Source: Actinoplanes lutulentus (GTDB taxonomy: Bacteria > Actinomycetota > Actinomycetes > Mycobacteriales > Micromonosporaceae). From it: 64,000 nt of DNA. Made by a program: the position numbers and the translations under genes. Every line of letters begins with the position of its first letter. Position 1 is the stretch's first letter. This document shows positions 15,492-22,911 of the stretch, piece by piece. A model generated the notes under the pieces. The model was not told the DNA's origin. It saw only the letters and a list, made by a program, of their open reading frames with translations, and did not search any database. Where the stretch lies: NCBI RefSeq assembly GCF_003259845.1, contig NZ_QLMJ01000002.1:310001-374000 (forward strand), in the 5' to 3' direction.

Positions 15492-16822
15492 AGCAGGCTC
15501 TGGCCGCAGACCCGCACCACGTTGCCGGTGATCGCGGCCGACGCCGGTGACGCGAACCAGGCGATCGTCTCGGCGACGTCGATCGGGAGGCCGCCCTGGG
15601 ACAGGCTGTTCAGCCGGCGGCCGGCTTCGCGCAGGCCGACCGGCATCTTCGCGGTCATCGCGGTCTCGATGAAGCCGGGCGCCACCGCGTTGATCGTGAT
15701 GCCGCGACCCAGCAGATCCGCGGCGTGCGACTCGACCATGCCGATCACGCCGGCCTTGCTGGTCGCGTAGTTCGTCTGCCCCCGGTTCCCGGCGATGCCG
15801 GCGATCGACGCGACGCCGATGATGCGTCCGCCCGAGGGGATCAGCGAGCGCGAGAGCAACAAGTCATTGACCCGCGACGGCGCGGTCAGGTTGACCCCGA
15901 TCACCGAGTCCCAGTGATCGGCGGACATCCGGGCGATCGTCTTGTCGCGGGTGATGCCGGCGTTGTGCACGACGATGTCGACGCCGGCGTGCGGTCCGGC
16001 GGCGAGGTACCCGGCCAACCGGGCGGGCGCGTCCTCGGCGGTGAGGTCCAGCTGGAGGGCACGGCCCTGGCAGGAGTTCGCCACGTCGGCGAGGGAGTCG
16101 CCGGCAGCCGGGACGTCGAGTGCGATCACGTCGGCGCCGTCGCGGGCCAGGGTGCGGGCGATCGCCGCGCCGATGCCCCGGGCCGCGCCGGTGACCAGGG
16201 CGAGCTTGCCGGCGAGCGGCCGTTCCCAGTCCGCCGGGACTTCCACAGTGCCGGCGCCGATCCGGATGACCTGCCCGGACACATAGGCCGAGCGCCCGCT
16301 CAGCAGGAACCGCAGGGTGGACTCGAGCCCACCCTCGCCGCCGGGCGCCACATAGACGAGCTGACTCGTCACCCCGCGCCCGAACTCCTTGCCGATGCTC
16401 CGGGTCAGACCTTCAAGGCTCCGCTGCGCGGTCGCCTCTTCCGGCCCAGGCGTCAGGTCCGGCTGGGTGCCGAGCACGATCACGCGGCCCGAGACCTTCA
16501 CCGAGCGTGCGTACGCGTGAAAGTAGTCGTACAACGCCCGCAACTGCTCGGATGCCACGATGCCGGTGGCGTCGAAGATCAGCGCCGCATATCTCGTACC
16601 CTCGGTGAAGGAAGGGGCGACCTCGACGCCTGCGTCTCCCAGCAGTTTGCGGATCGGCTCGGAGAGCCGGCCGTCAGGCGCCGCACCGACCAGGACCGGC
16701 CCGTCGGCCAGCGGATCTCCCGCCTGGTGACGCCGCAGCCGGGGCGGGTCGGGGAGCCCGAGCCGCTTGACCACGGTCCGGCCGAGTCCGGAGTTGGCGA
16801 AGTTCGCGTACCTGTCAGCCAT
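15482..16822 (-). CDS. Long-form 3-oxoacyl reductase, FabG4-like SDR
   Basis: A 446-residue member of the high-molecular-weight FabG group. Residues 1 to about 205 form a degenerate flavodoxin-like Rossmann domain. Residues 208-446 are a classical short-chain dehydrogenase with TGAARGIG, VHNAG, the catalytic Ser in GVASIAG and the YATSK Tyr/Lys pair. It should reduce 3-oxoacyl-CoA or -ACP with NAD(P)H. Length and gene order agree with mycobacterial Rv0242c (FabG4, 454 residues). It is divergent from the thiolase gene across a 52-bp promoter region and ends in the tandem repeat at the MaoC junction. Confidence 0.9.
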   Translation of the reverse strand: MADRYANFANSGLGRTVVKRLGLPDPPRLRRHQAGDPLADGPVLVGAAPDGRLSEPIRKLLGDAGVEVAPSFTEGTRYAALIFDATGIVASEQLRALYDYFHAYARSVKVSGRVIVLGTQPDLTPGPEEATAQRSLEGLTRSIGKEFGRGVTSQLVYVAPGGEGGLESTLRFLLSGRSAYVSGQVIRIGAGTVEVPADWERPLAGKLALVTGAARGIGAAIARTLARDGADVIALDVPAAGDSLADVANSCQGRALQLDLTAEDAPARLAGYLAAGPHAGVDIVVHNAGITRDKTIARMSADHWDSVIGVNLTAPSRVNDLLLSRSLIPSGGRIIGVASIAGIAGNRGQTNYATSKAGVIGMVESHAADLLGRGITINAVAPGFIETAMTAKMPVGLREAGRRLNSLSQGGLPIDVAETIAWFASPASAAITGNVVRVCGQSLLGA

Positions 16823-16825
16823 GCG

Positions 16826-16847
16826 GGTAGCCTACCGGTGAGTAACC
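16826..16847. promoter_or_regulatory. Candidate operator in the fabG4-thiolase divergent promoter
   Basis: A perfect 11-bp palindrome GGTAG-C-CTACC (16826-16836) overlaps CCTACCGGTGAGTAACC (16831-16847). The latter, read on the minus strand, shares ACTCRCCGGTA with the operator upstream of the acyl-CoA dehydrogenase (13710). It is placed to control both the reductase-MaoC operon and the thiolase. Confidence 0.5.
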
Positions 16848-16874
16848 GAAGTGCTGTCGATGTGGAGGATAGTC

Positions 16875-18152
16875 GTGCCGGACATCAAGCGGGTTGCGGT
16901 GCTCGGCGGGAACCGGATCCCGTTCGCCCGGTCCAACAGCCGGTACGCCGAAGCCTCGAACCAGGACATGCTGACCGCCGCGCTGGACGGGCTGATCGCC
17001 CGGTTCGGCCTGGCCGGCGAGCAGCTCGGCGAGGTCGTCGCGGGCGCCGTGCTCAAGCACTCCCGTGACTTCAACCTGACCCGCGAGGTGGTGCTCGGCT
17101 CCCGCCTCGACGCGCGGACCCCGGCGTACGACATCCAGCAGGCCTGCGGCACCGGCCTGGAAGCCGCCATCCTGGTCGCCAACAAGATCGCCCTCGGGCA
17201 GATCGACGCCGGTGTCGCCGGTGGCGTGGACACCACCTCGGACGCCCCGCTGCAGGTCAACGAGGACATGCGCCGCGCGCTGCTGGAGATGAACCGCGCG
17301 CGCACGTTCGGCGCCCGCCTCAAGGCCGCCGCGAAACTGCGCCCGCAGCAGGCGCTCCAGCCGGTGCAGCCGCGCAACTCGGAGCCACGCACCGGGCTCT
17401 CGATGGGCGAGCACGCGGCGATCACCGCCCTGCGCTGGCAGATCACCCGGGAGGCGCAGGACGAGCTGGCGCTCACCTCGCACCAGCGCCTCGCGGCCGC
17501 GTACGAAAGAGGCTTTTTCGATGATCTTTTGACGCCTTATCTGGGCCTTACGAAAGATCAGAACCTGCGCGGTGACAGCACGATCGAGAAGCTCGCGTCG
17601 CTGAAGACGGTGTACGGCACGGAGAACCCGACCATGACGGCCGGCAACTCGACGCCGCTCACCGACGGCGCGTCGACAGTGCTGCTCGCCTCGGAGGAGT
17701 GGGCGGCCGCACACTCGCTGCCGGCGCTGGCCTATCTCACGGACTCGGAGACCGCGGCGGTCGACTACGTGCACGGCGCCGAGGGCCTGCTGATGGCCCC
17801 GGCCTATGCCGTGCCGCGGATGCTCGCCCGCAACGGGCTCACCCTGCAGGACTTCGACTACTACGAGATCCACGAGGCGTTCGCGTCGCAGGTGCTCAGC
17901 ACCCTCGCGGCCTGGGAGTCGCCGGAGTTCTGCAAGGACAAGCTCGGCCTGGACGCGCCGCTCGGCTCGATCGACCGCGCCAAGCTGAACGTCAACGGCT
18001 CGTCCCTGGCGGCCGGCCACCCGTTCGCCGCGACCGGCGGCCGCATCGTCGCCACCCTGGCGAAACTGCTCGCACAGAAGGGATCGGGCCGTGGCCTGAT
18101 CTCCATCTGCGCGGCGGGCGGCCAGGGCGTCGTGGCGATCCTGGAGCGCTGA
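16875..18152 (+). CDS. Acetyl-CoA C-acetyltransferase (thiolase, FadA2-like)
   Basis: A 425-residue thiolase that cleaves or forms 3-oxoacyl-CoA. The nucleophilic Cys is in QQACGTGLEAA, the His in HEAFASQ, and the second Cys in ICAAGGQG, all expected positions. I chose GTG 16875 because GGAGG (16864-16868) lies six bases before it; the frame is open to 16851. It is divergent from the FabG4-type gene, as mycobacterial Rv0243 (fadA2) is from Rv0242c. With the reductase and MaoC hydratase it could run three steps of a beta-oxidation-like cycle. Confidence 0.92.
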   Translation: MPDIKRVAVLGGNRIPFARSNSRYAEASNQDMLTAALDGLIARFGLAGEQLGEVVAGAVLKHSRDFNLTREVVLGSRLDARTPAYDIQQACGTGLEAAILVANKIALGQIDAGVAGGVDTTSDAPLQVNEDMRRALLEMNRARTFGARLKAAAKLRPQQALQPVQPRNSEPRTGLSMGEHAAITALRWQITREAQDELALTSHQRLAAAYERGFFDDLLTPYLGLTKDQNLRGDSTIEKLASLKTVYGTENPTMTAGNSTPLTDGASTVLLASEEWAAAHSLPALAYLTDSETAAVDYVHGAEGLLMAPAYAVPRMLARNGLTLQDFDYYEIHEAFASQVLSTLAAWESPEFCKDKLGLDAPLGSIDRAKLNVNGSSLAAGHPFAATGGRIVATLAKLLAQKGSGRGLISICAAGGQGVVAILER

Positions 18153-18161
18153 CCGGGAGCG

Positions 18162-19529
18162 CTAGGGCGTGTTCGGCAGCGTCTGACCGTTCGGGCTGTG
18201 CTGGTTCGGCACGTATTGATTGATCGACCCGGGCGGCAGCACGAGGGTGTCGTCGTCGTCCCCGGCCGGCACCATGAACTGCGACGGGTTCTGGTACGCG
18301 GCCTGCAGCTGCTGGTTGCGCCAGTGCCGCATGACCGACTGGGCGACCTCCCGCTGGACGTCGGTGACCTCCTGGACGTACGCGTCCACGGAGGCCCGCT
18401 CGGCGGCGAGCCGGGCGTTGCGTTCATAGGTGGTGAGGTCCTGGTCCCCGGCCATCTCATCGACCGCGAGGTCGTGGCAGATCTCGTCCTTGCGGTCGCG
18501 CAGCCGGTCGTAAACGCTCGGCACCCCGGCCCCCAGCAGGATCTTGAACACCACCGGCAGCACCTCGAACGCGGCAAGGAACAGGATCAGCACGAGGTGC
18601 GCGAGCCCCATCGTGAGGTCCTTGTCGCCGAGCCGGCCGAGCGCGTTCATCCGGGCCAGCAGACCGTTGTTCTCGTCTTCGGCGGCGCTGAACTCGCCCT
18701 GGGCGGCCTTCTTCGCGGCGTTCGCCTCGTTGAGCTTGGACCGGGTGACGTTCAGGTCGGCCTGCATCTGCTGGAGGCTGGTGGCCCGGGTGCTCTGCGC
18801 CGTGACCTCGGCCTCGTCGAGCTCGGCCTTCATCTCGGTGCGCTCGGCTTCGAGCCGATCCCGGTCCTCCACCTTCAACCGGTAGGACTTGCCCTCGCCG
18901 GGCCGTCCGGTGCCGCAGGTGCCGTCGTCCTCGCAGATGACCAGCGCTCGCGCCTTCGTGTACGCCAGATTCACCTTGTCGTACGCGGCCTGCGCCTGCT
19001 GCACGGTCGGGTCGCCGCTCACGTCCGGACCCCGGTCCAGCTCGGCCTGCAGCTTCTGCACCGAGCCGCTGAGCGCGGGGATCTGGGTGAACCGGGCGTC
19101 GGTGGTGAGCAGCTTCGCGAACGCGTCCTGGGACTCCCGCTGCATCACCTTCAGCTCGGCGTTGATCTCGTCCTGGAAGATCCGCAGGGTCAGCGGCGTC
19201 GACACGACCAGTCCGATCAGCACACCGAGCAGCACCCGAGGCGCGGCGAGCAGCAGGTTCTGCTTGAGCGTGGCGTGCCGCTGGGTGCCGGAGATCAGCC
19301 ACCGGTCCAGGTTCATGATCGCCATGCCCCAGGCGATCGCCAGGACCACGCAGAGCGCGATCGGCAGGTCCATCGCCATGTGCAGGGCGAACCCGCACGA
19401 GACGGCGCTCATCACCGAGGTGGTGAGCACCGCGCCGCCGAGACCGACGTATTTGACCCGCTCACCGTGCGGGCAGGCGGCGAGCAGATCCGGATCGGCC
19501 CCGGAGAGCCAGATGAAGGGTGAGGTCAT
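18162..19529 (-). CDS. DUF4407 membrane protein with long coiled coil
   Basis: A 455-residue protein. Three hydrophobic segments lie at about 28-50, 55-75 and 93-118, with the family hallmark NLDRWLI after the second. Residues about 120-300 are predicted coiled coil and include an extracytoplasmic-looking Cys pair (ICEDDGTCG). A fourth segment is at about 310-337, and a charged helical C-terminal tail with a Pro/Gln/Asn-rich end follows. The function of DUF4407 is unknown; the shape recalls force- or signal-transmitting stator-like proteins. It is the last gene of the nine-gene operon. Its ATG overlaps the stop of the pseudokinase gene (ATGA), so translation is coupled. Confidence 0.88.
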   Translation of the reverse strand: MTSPFIWLSGADPDLLAACPHGERVKYVGLGGAVLTTSVMSAVSCGFALHMAMDLPIALCVVLAIAWGMAIMNLDRWLISGTQRHATLKQNLLLAAPRVLLGVLIGLVVSTPLTLRIFQDEINAELKVMQRESQDAFAKLLTTDARFTQIPALSGSVQKLQAELDRGPDVSGDPTVQQAQAAYDKVNLAYTKARALVICEDDGTCGTGRPGEGKSYRLKVEDRDRLEAERTEMKAELDEAEVTAQSTRATSLQQMQADLNVTRSKLNEANAAKKAAQGEFSAAEDENNGLLARMNALGRLGDKDLTMGLAHLVLILFLAAFEVLPVVFKILLGAGVPSVYDRLRDRKDEICHDLAVDEMAGDQDLTTYERNARLAAERASVDAYVQEVTDVQREVAQSVMRHWRNQQLQAAYQNPSQFMVPAGDDDDTLVLPPGSINQYVPNQHSPNGQTLPNTP

Positions 19530-20917
19530 GGTGGTGCCTTTCGGGTCCTCGTCATTCGGGGGAACGCCGGGGCGGACGGCCGTGGCGGTGACGGGACGAC
19601 CGGTCGCGGTGGCGGTGGCTGCCGGTTCGGCATCGCCGGTGGTGCGGTGAACCGCATGGGTGGCGGCACCGGTGTGAGCAGCTGGTCGTCACCGTCCTGG
19701 GCGTTGCCCGGGTCCAGGACGAGCGGCACCCGGATACGTGCCAGCCGCAGCGGCGGGATGCGGACGACCTCGATGCGGGAGGTGACGGCCTCCACCGTTC
19801 CGCACGGGCCGATGGCACGCACGACGACGCGGCGCGGGCGGTCCACGCTCACCTCGATGCTGCCCACCGGGTCAGCGGCGACGCCGTCGACCAGGACCCG
19901 GTGCGCGAAACGGGTGCGCCAGCTGACCGTGACGGATTCGCCGGCGAGCACGCAGTCCCGGTCGGCCAGCAGCTCGTCGATCACCGGGTCACCGATCCAG
20001 GCGCCGAGGGTGGTGTGCCACTCGGTCGCCGACGGCCGCGCGCCCGGATCCTGCCAGCCGTCCTGGAAGGACCGCACGAACAGGTTGAGCACGGCGTCCG
20101 GGAGGGTCTGCATCGCGGAGGCGTGCTCGAAGGTGAGACCCGGGAGAGCCGCGCGCTGGTGCCGCGGCCAGGTCTGCGACGCGACATACGCCGCGATCGT
20201 GGCCGGGCTCAGATCGGGCAGGAAATGGTACGGGTGAAAGCCCGTCAGCAGCACGTGAGCAGCGACTGCGAGTGACCACCGGTCGGCAGCCCCGGTGGCC
20301 GGCTCGGCATGCTCGCCGAGATCGTCGTAGAGCTCCGGTGCGAGGTACCCGGTGGCGGCGCCGACGGCGAGCGGCGCGTCCTCGCGTACCAGCGTCGCCG
20401 ACTCCACCTCGGCGATCCGCACCTGGCGGCCGGCCATCCGGACGAGCAGGGTGGCCGAGTCCAGGCCGCCGTGCACTGCGCCCACCGTCTCCAGGTCACG
20501 AACCGCCCCGGCCAGCGAGTACGCCAGCTCGAAGCGGGTGCGTGCCGGTTCGCCGTCCAGCAGCGTCTCGTGCAGGGTCAGGTACCCGTCGGCGGCCGGG
20601 TCGGGGGCCAGCAGCGCGTGGCAGGAGCTGCCGTCGCCGAGGTCCACGATGCCGTGCCAGAGCGCGGCCGCCGGAAACAGGCCGGGGTGGTTCGCCAGGG
20701 CCCGGTGCAGGGTACGCAGGTGTTCACCGGCCCGGCCGCCACGGACCGGGAAGCCGATGATCAACGGGGGCGCGACCTGGCCGTCGACCGTCTCCAGGAC
20801 GTGCTGATAGGTGCCGAGACCGCCGGGCCGGAACCGGAATCCGAGCAGTGCGCCCGGTCCCGGAAGATTCCTGCCGCTGCTGGTGTGCACGGCTCGTACC
20901 CGAGCTCGGGCGCTCAT
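19526..20917 (-). CDS. Pseudokinase with C-terminal beta-sandwich and Pro-rich tail
   Basis: A 463-residue protein. Residues about 25-290 follow a protein-kinase fold: GLGTYQHVL in place of the glycine loop, GYLAPELYD (190-198) for the APE segment and DRWSLAVAAHVLLTG (212-226) for helix F. The catalytic loop reads H149-G-G-L-D instead of HRDxxxxN and the DFG site is E-V-E (170-172), so phosphotransfer is unlikely. Residues about 300-400 look like an all-beta domain, followed by a Pro-rich tail. ATG 20917 overlaps the preceding stop. It may act as a scaffold or regulator for the active kinase of the operon. Confidence 0.75.
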   Translation of the reverse strand: MSARARVRAVHTSSGRNLPGPGALLGFRFRPGGLGTYQHVLETVDGQVAPPLIIGFPVRGGRAGEHLRTLHRALANHPGLFPAAALWHGIVDLGDGSSCHALLAPDPAADGYLTLHETLLDGEPARTRFELAYSLAGAVRDLETVGAVHGGLDSATLLVRMAGRQVRIAEVESATLVREDAPLAVGAATGYLAPELYDDLGEHAEPATGAADRWSLAVAAHVLLTGFHPYHFLPDLSPATIAAYVASQTWPRHQRAALPGLTFEHASAMQTLPDAVLNLFVRSFQDGWQDPGARPSATEWHTTLGAWIGDPVIDELLADRDCVLAGESVTVSWRTRFAHRVLVDGVAADPVGSIEVSVDRPRRVVVRAIGPCGTVEAVTSRIEVVRIPPLRLARIRVPLVLDPGNAQDGDDQLLTPVPPPMRFTAPPAMPNRQPPPPRPVVPSPPRPSAPAFPRMTRTRKAPP

Positions 20918-21426
20918 CGCAGCAGCTCGGTCTGCCGGCGCCGGGCACGCTGGGCGGCGAGGCCGATCCACCAGTGGTCGGCCAGGTCCCGGGTGTCCCC
21001 GGCAGCGGTGAGGCGGATCCGCAGGTCGTCCGGGCAGACGATCCGGTCGCCGGTCGCCACCAGGGCCAGCACGTCGACACTGCCGGGCAGGCCGGCCGGG
21101 GCGCCGGCGAGGAACTCCGCGGACACGTCGGCGATGGCCGCCGTCGCGCCGTCGGTACGCGGACGCCCGGGCCCGGGCAGGCTCAGGTCCCACGGCAGCG
21201 GCGTGCCGGCCGGGATCGCGCGGACCTCGTGCTCGCCGTAGACGACGGCGGCGTACCGATGGTCGGCACCGCCCGGCGTCAGGCCGAGCCGCGACATGAT
21301 CGTGGTGGCGGCGTCAGCGGCCCGCCGTCGCGCCGGGCCGGCGAGCAGCGCGCCGTCGAGGGCGAACAGGACGAGACGATGCGCGCTCGCCGGAAACGGA
21401 CGGGCCGGGGTCACGCCCGGGGTCAC
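20914..21426 (-). CDS. Small protein resembling a degenerate vWA domain
   Basis: A 170-residue protein. The first strand HRLVLFALDGALLAG stands where a von Willebrand A domain would carry the metal-binding D-x-S-x-S; here only D24-G-A remains. Later segments (TDGATAAIADVSAEFL, VDVLALVATGDRIVCPDDLRIRL) fit the alternating strand-helix pattern of such domains. It may be an inactive partner of the intact vWA protein encoded upstream, but this is a shape argument only. The GTG start at 21426 overlaps the peptidase stop (GTGA), and the stop overlaps the next ATG. Confidence 0.55.
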   Translation of the reverse strand: MTPGVTPARPFPASAHRLVLFALDGALLAGPARRRAADAATTIMSRLGLTPGGADHRYAAVVYGEHEVRAIPAGTPLPWDLSLPGPGRPRTDGATAAIADVSAEFLAGAPAGLPGSVDVLALVATGDRIVCPDDLRIRLTAAGDTRDLADHWWIGLAAQRARRRQTELLR

Positions 21427-21959
21427 GGCAGCGCTCCCCGGCTGCGGACCGTGCGCAACACCGGCATCAGCCCGTGCCGCTTGACGGCGGCGCGTACCCG
21501 GCGGAAACCGTCGCCGTACACCGGATCCGGGTCGGCGGCGATCGCGGCGCGCAGCGTCCGGGCCCGCGGATCGGACTGGCGTTCCAGCCAGCCGTCGGCG
21601 GCGAGCTGGCTCAGCCCTTCGGCGATCGGCAGGCTCACCCGGCCGAATCGGCGCTGCGTCATCCAGGCATGCATGTACTCGTGGGCGACCACCGCCCCGA
21701 ACTCGGGTCCATCGAGGCCGGCCAGCACCGCGAGGTCGACCACCTCGGTGTCCGTCACGATGGTCCACCCGAGGACCCGGCCGGCGTGCGAGCCGGTCAT
21801 CGATGCCATCTCGTCCGGGCCCACCAGCCGGACGCGTACCGGCACGGTGAGGCGCAGGCCCATGGCCCGCAGCCCGGCCCGGACCGCCGGCAGCGCCGCC
21901 TTCACGCCGTCCTGGCTGGTCACCGCGGTTCGCGCGGGATCAGGCGGGAACCCAGCCAT
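21423..21959 (-). CDS. DA1-like zinc metallopeptidase
   Basis: A 178-residue protein with the zinc motif H93-E-Y-M-H97 in VVAHEYMHAWM. A probable third ligand E114 lies in LPIAEGLSQLAADGWLE. This AHExMHAW plus EEGxxQ layout is that of the DA1 peptidase family, known in plants as a ubiquitin-activated peptidase and found as bacterial variants. There is no signal peptide or membrane segment, so it acts in the cytoplasm. It lies inside the kinase/phosphatase/vWA operon: ATG 21959 is 20 bases inside the kinase gene. Its target is unknown; an operon-controlled effector protease is the simplest guess. Confidence 0.75.
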   Translation of the reverse strand: MAGFPPDPARTAVTSQDGVKAALPAVRAGLRAMGLRLTVPVRVRLVGPDEMASMTGSHAGRVLGWTIVTDTEVVDLAVLAGLDGPEFGAVVAHEYMHAWMTQRRFGRVSLPIAEGLSQLAADGWLERQSDPRARTLRAAIAADPDPVYGDGFRRVRAAVKRHGLMPVLRTVRSRGALP

Positions 21960-22911
21960 GCGGCTCGCGCCTCCATCCGGTCTCGTACGGGTGGGCCGCC
22001 CGGGCCGTGCGCGGTGCCGGCATCGACGGCATCGGCCGGGCGCCGAGACGTCCGCGCAGGTAGAAGAGCCAGTCCCGGGCCAGCGGCCGGTCGCCGGGGG
22101 CGCCTTCCAGGGCCCGCTGGAGCAGGTCGGTGCCCCGGCGGTCGAGGATCGGGGCGGCGGTGCGCCAGTCCCGGTTCAACGAGGCGCCGCGGCCCGGCAG
22201 AACGCAGCGCAGCACGAAGAGGCCCAGTTTGTACCGGTCGGTGGAGACGTTCTGGACGACCCGTTCCGGTGGGTCCCAGTCCGGGCTGTGCTGCTGCTTG
22301 TTCACCGCTGAGCTGCCGCTGACCCGGGTCGCGTCGCAGTCGACCAGGAAGATCGACGGGACCGGGTGCAGGCGGTAGAGCACGTTGCGGGCGGAGACGT
22401 CGCCGTAGACGATCTGCGCGCCGTGCAGCAGCGACAGCGCGAAGGCGAACCGCTCGCAGACCCGCAGACGGGCGGCCAGGTCGCCGTCGTCCGGCACGTC
22501 CACCTCGTGCTTGCGGGCCTGCGCCGGGTCGAAGATGAGGTGCTGCAGCTCGCGCGGAATCCGAGCACGGGCCCCGGACGGCAGCGACATGTCCTCGAAA
22601 TAGCCGTCCGGGATCAACCGCATGAGTACGCCCAGCGCCTGGTTGCCCGGGCCGACCACGACGCGCAACGGCCACGCGGCCACCTCGTCGAGAGCGGCCC
22701 GGCGCTGAGCGGCCAGCCGTTGCCGGAGGCCGACCAGATTCACCAGGCCGCCGAGCGCCACCTGCACGACCGCGAGCCGGTACTCCTTGAACACCAGCTC
22801 GCCCGGCTCGCCGGCGAGCTGGAAGCGGTCGAGCCGGTGGATGACACCGTTCGCGCCGGAGCTGATGGTCGTCATCGGGCCGAGCGCGCCGACGTCGACG
22901 ATCGCGCTCAC
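21940..22911 (-). CDS. Serine/threonine protein kinase-like protein (TerY-triad type)
   Basis: A 323-residue protein kinase-like protein. It has a glycine-rich loop SGANGVIHRL (18-27), the ATP-anchoring K42 in VFKEY, and a catalytic loop YGD171VSARN176VL. The metal-binding site D191-C-D replaces DFG. All key residues are therefore present. It lacks the extracellular PASTA or transmembrane parts of PknB-type kinases. The GTG start at 22911 shares GTGA with the phosphatase stop. Together with the PP2C phosphatase and the vWA protein it forms the TerY-associated phosphorylation triad described in stress and phage-defence loci. Confidence 0.85.
   Translation of the reverse strand: MSAIVDVGALGPMTTISSGANGVIHRLDRFQLAGEPGELVFKEYRLAVVQVALGGLVNLVGLRQRLAAQRRAALDEVAAWPLRVVVGPGNQALGVLMRLIPDGYFEDMSLPSGARARIPRELQHLIFDPAQARKHEVDVPDDGDLAARLRVCERFAFALSLLHGAQIVYGDVSARNVLYRLHPVPSIFLVDCDATRVSGSSAVNKQQHSPDWDPPERVVQNVSTDRYKLGLFVLRCVLPGRGASLNRDWRTAAPILDRRGTDLLQRALEGAPGDRPLARDWLFYLRGRLGARPMPSMPAPRTARAAHPYETGWRREPHGWVPA

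Noticed and set aside
18152..18180. Terminator between the thiolase and the DUF4407 gene (two AGCGCT boxes)
   Set aside because: The boxes pair over only six bases and lie partly in the thiolase stop region, which is too weak to call.
22130..22378. Short frames inside the kinase gene
   Set aside because: They are shadows of a gene with intact kinase motifs and have no start signals.
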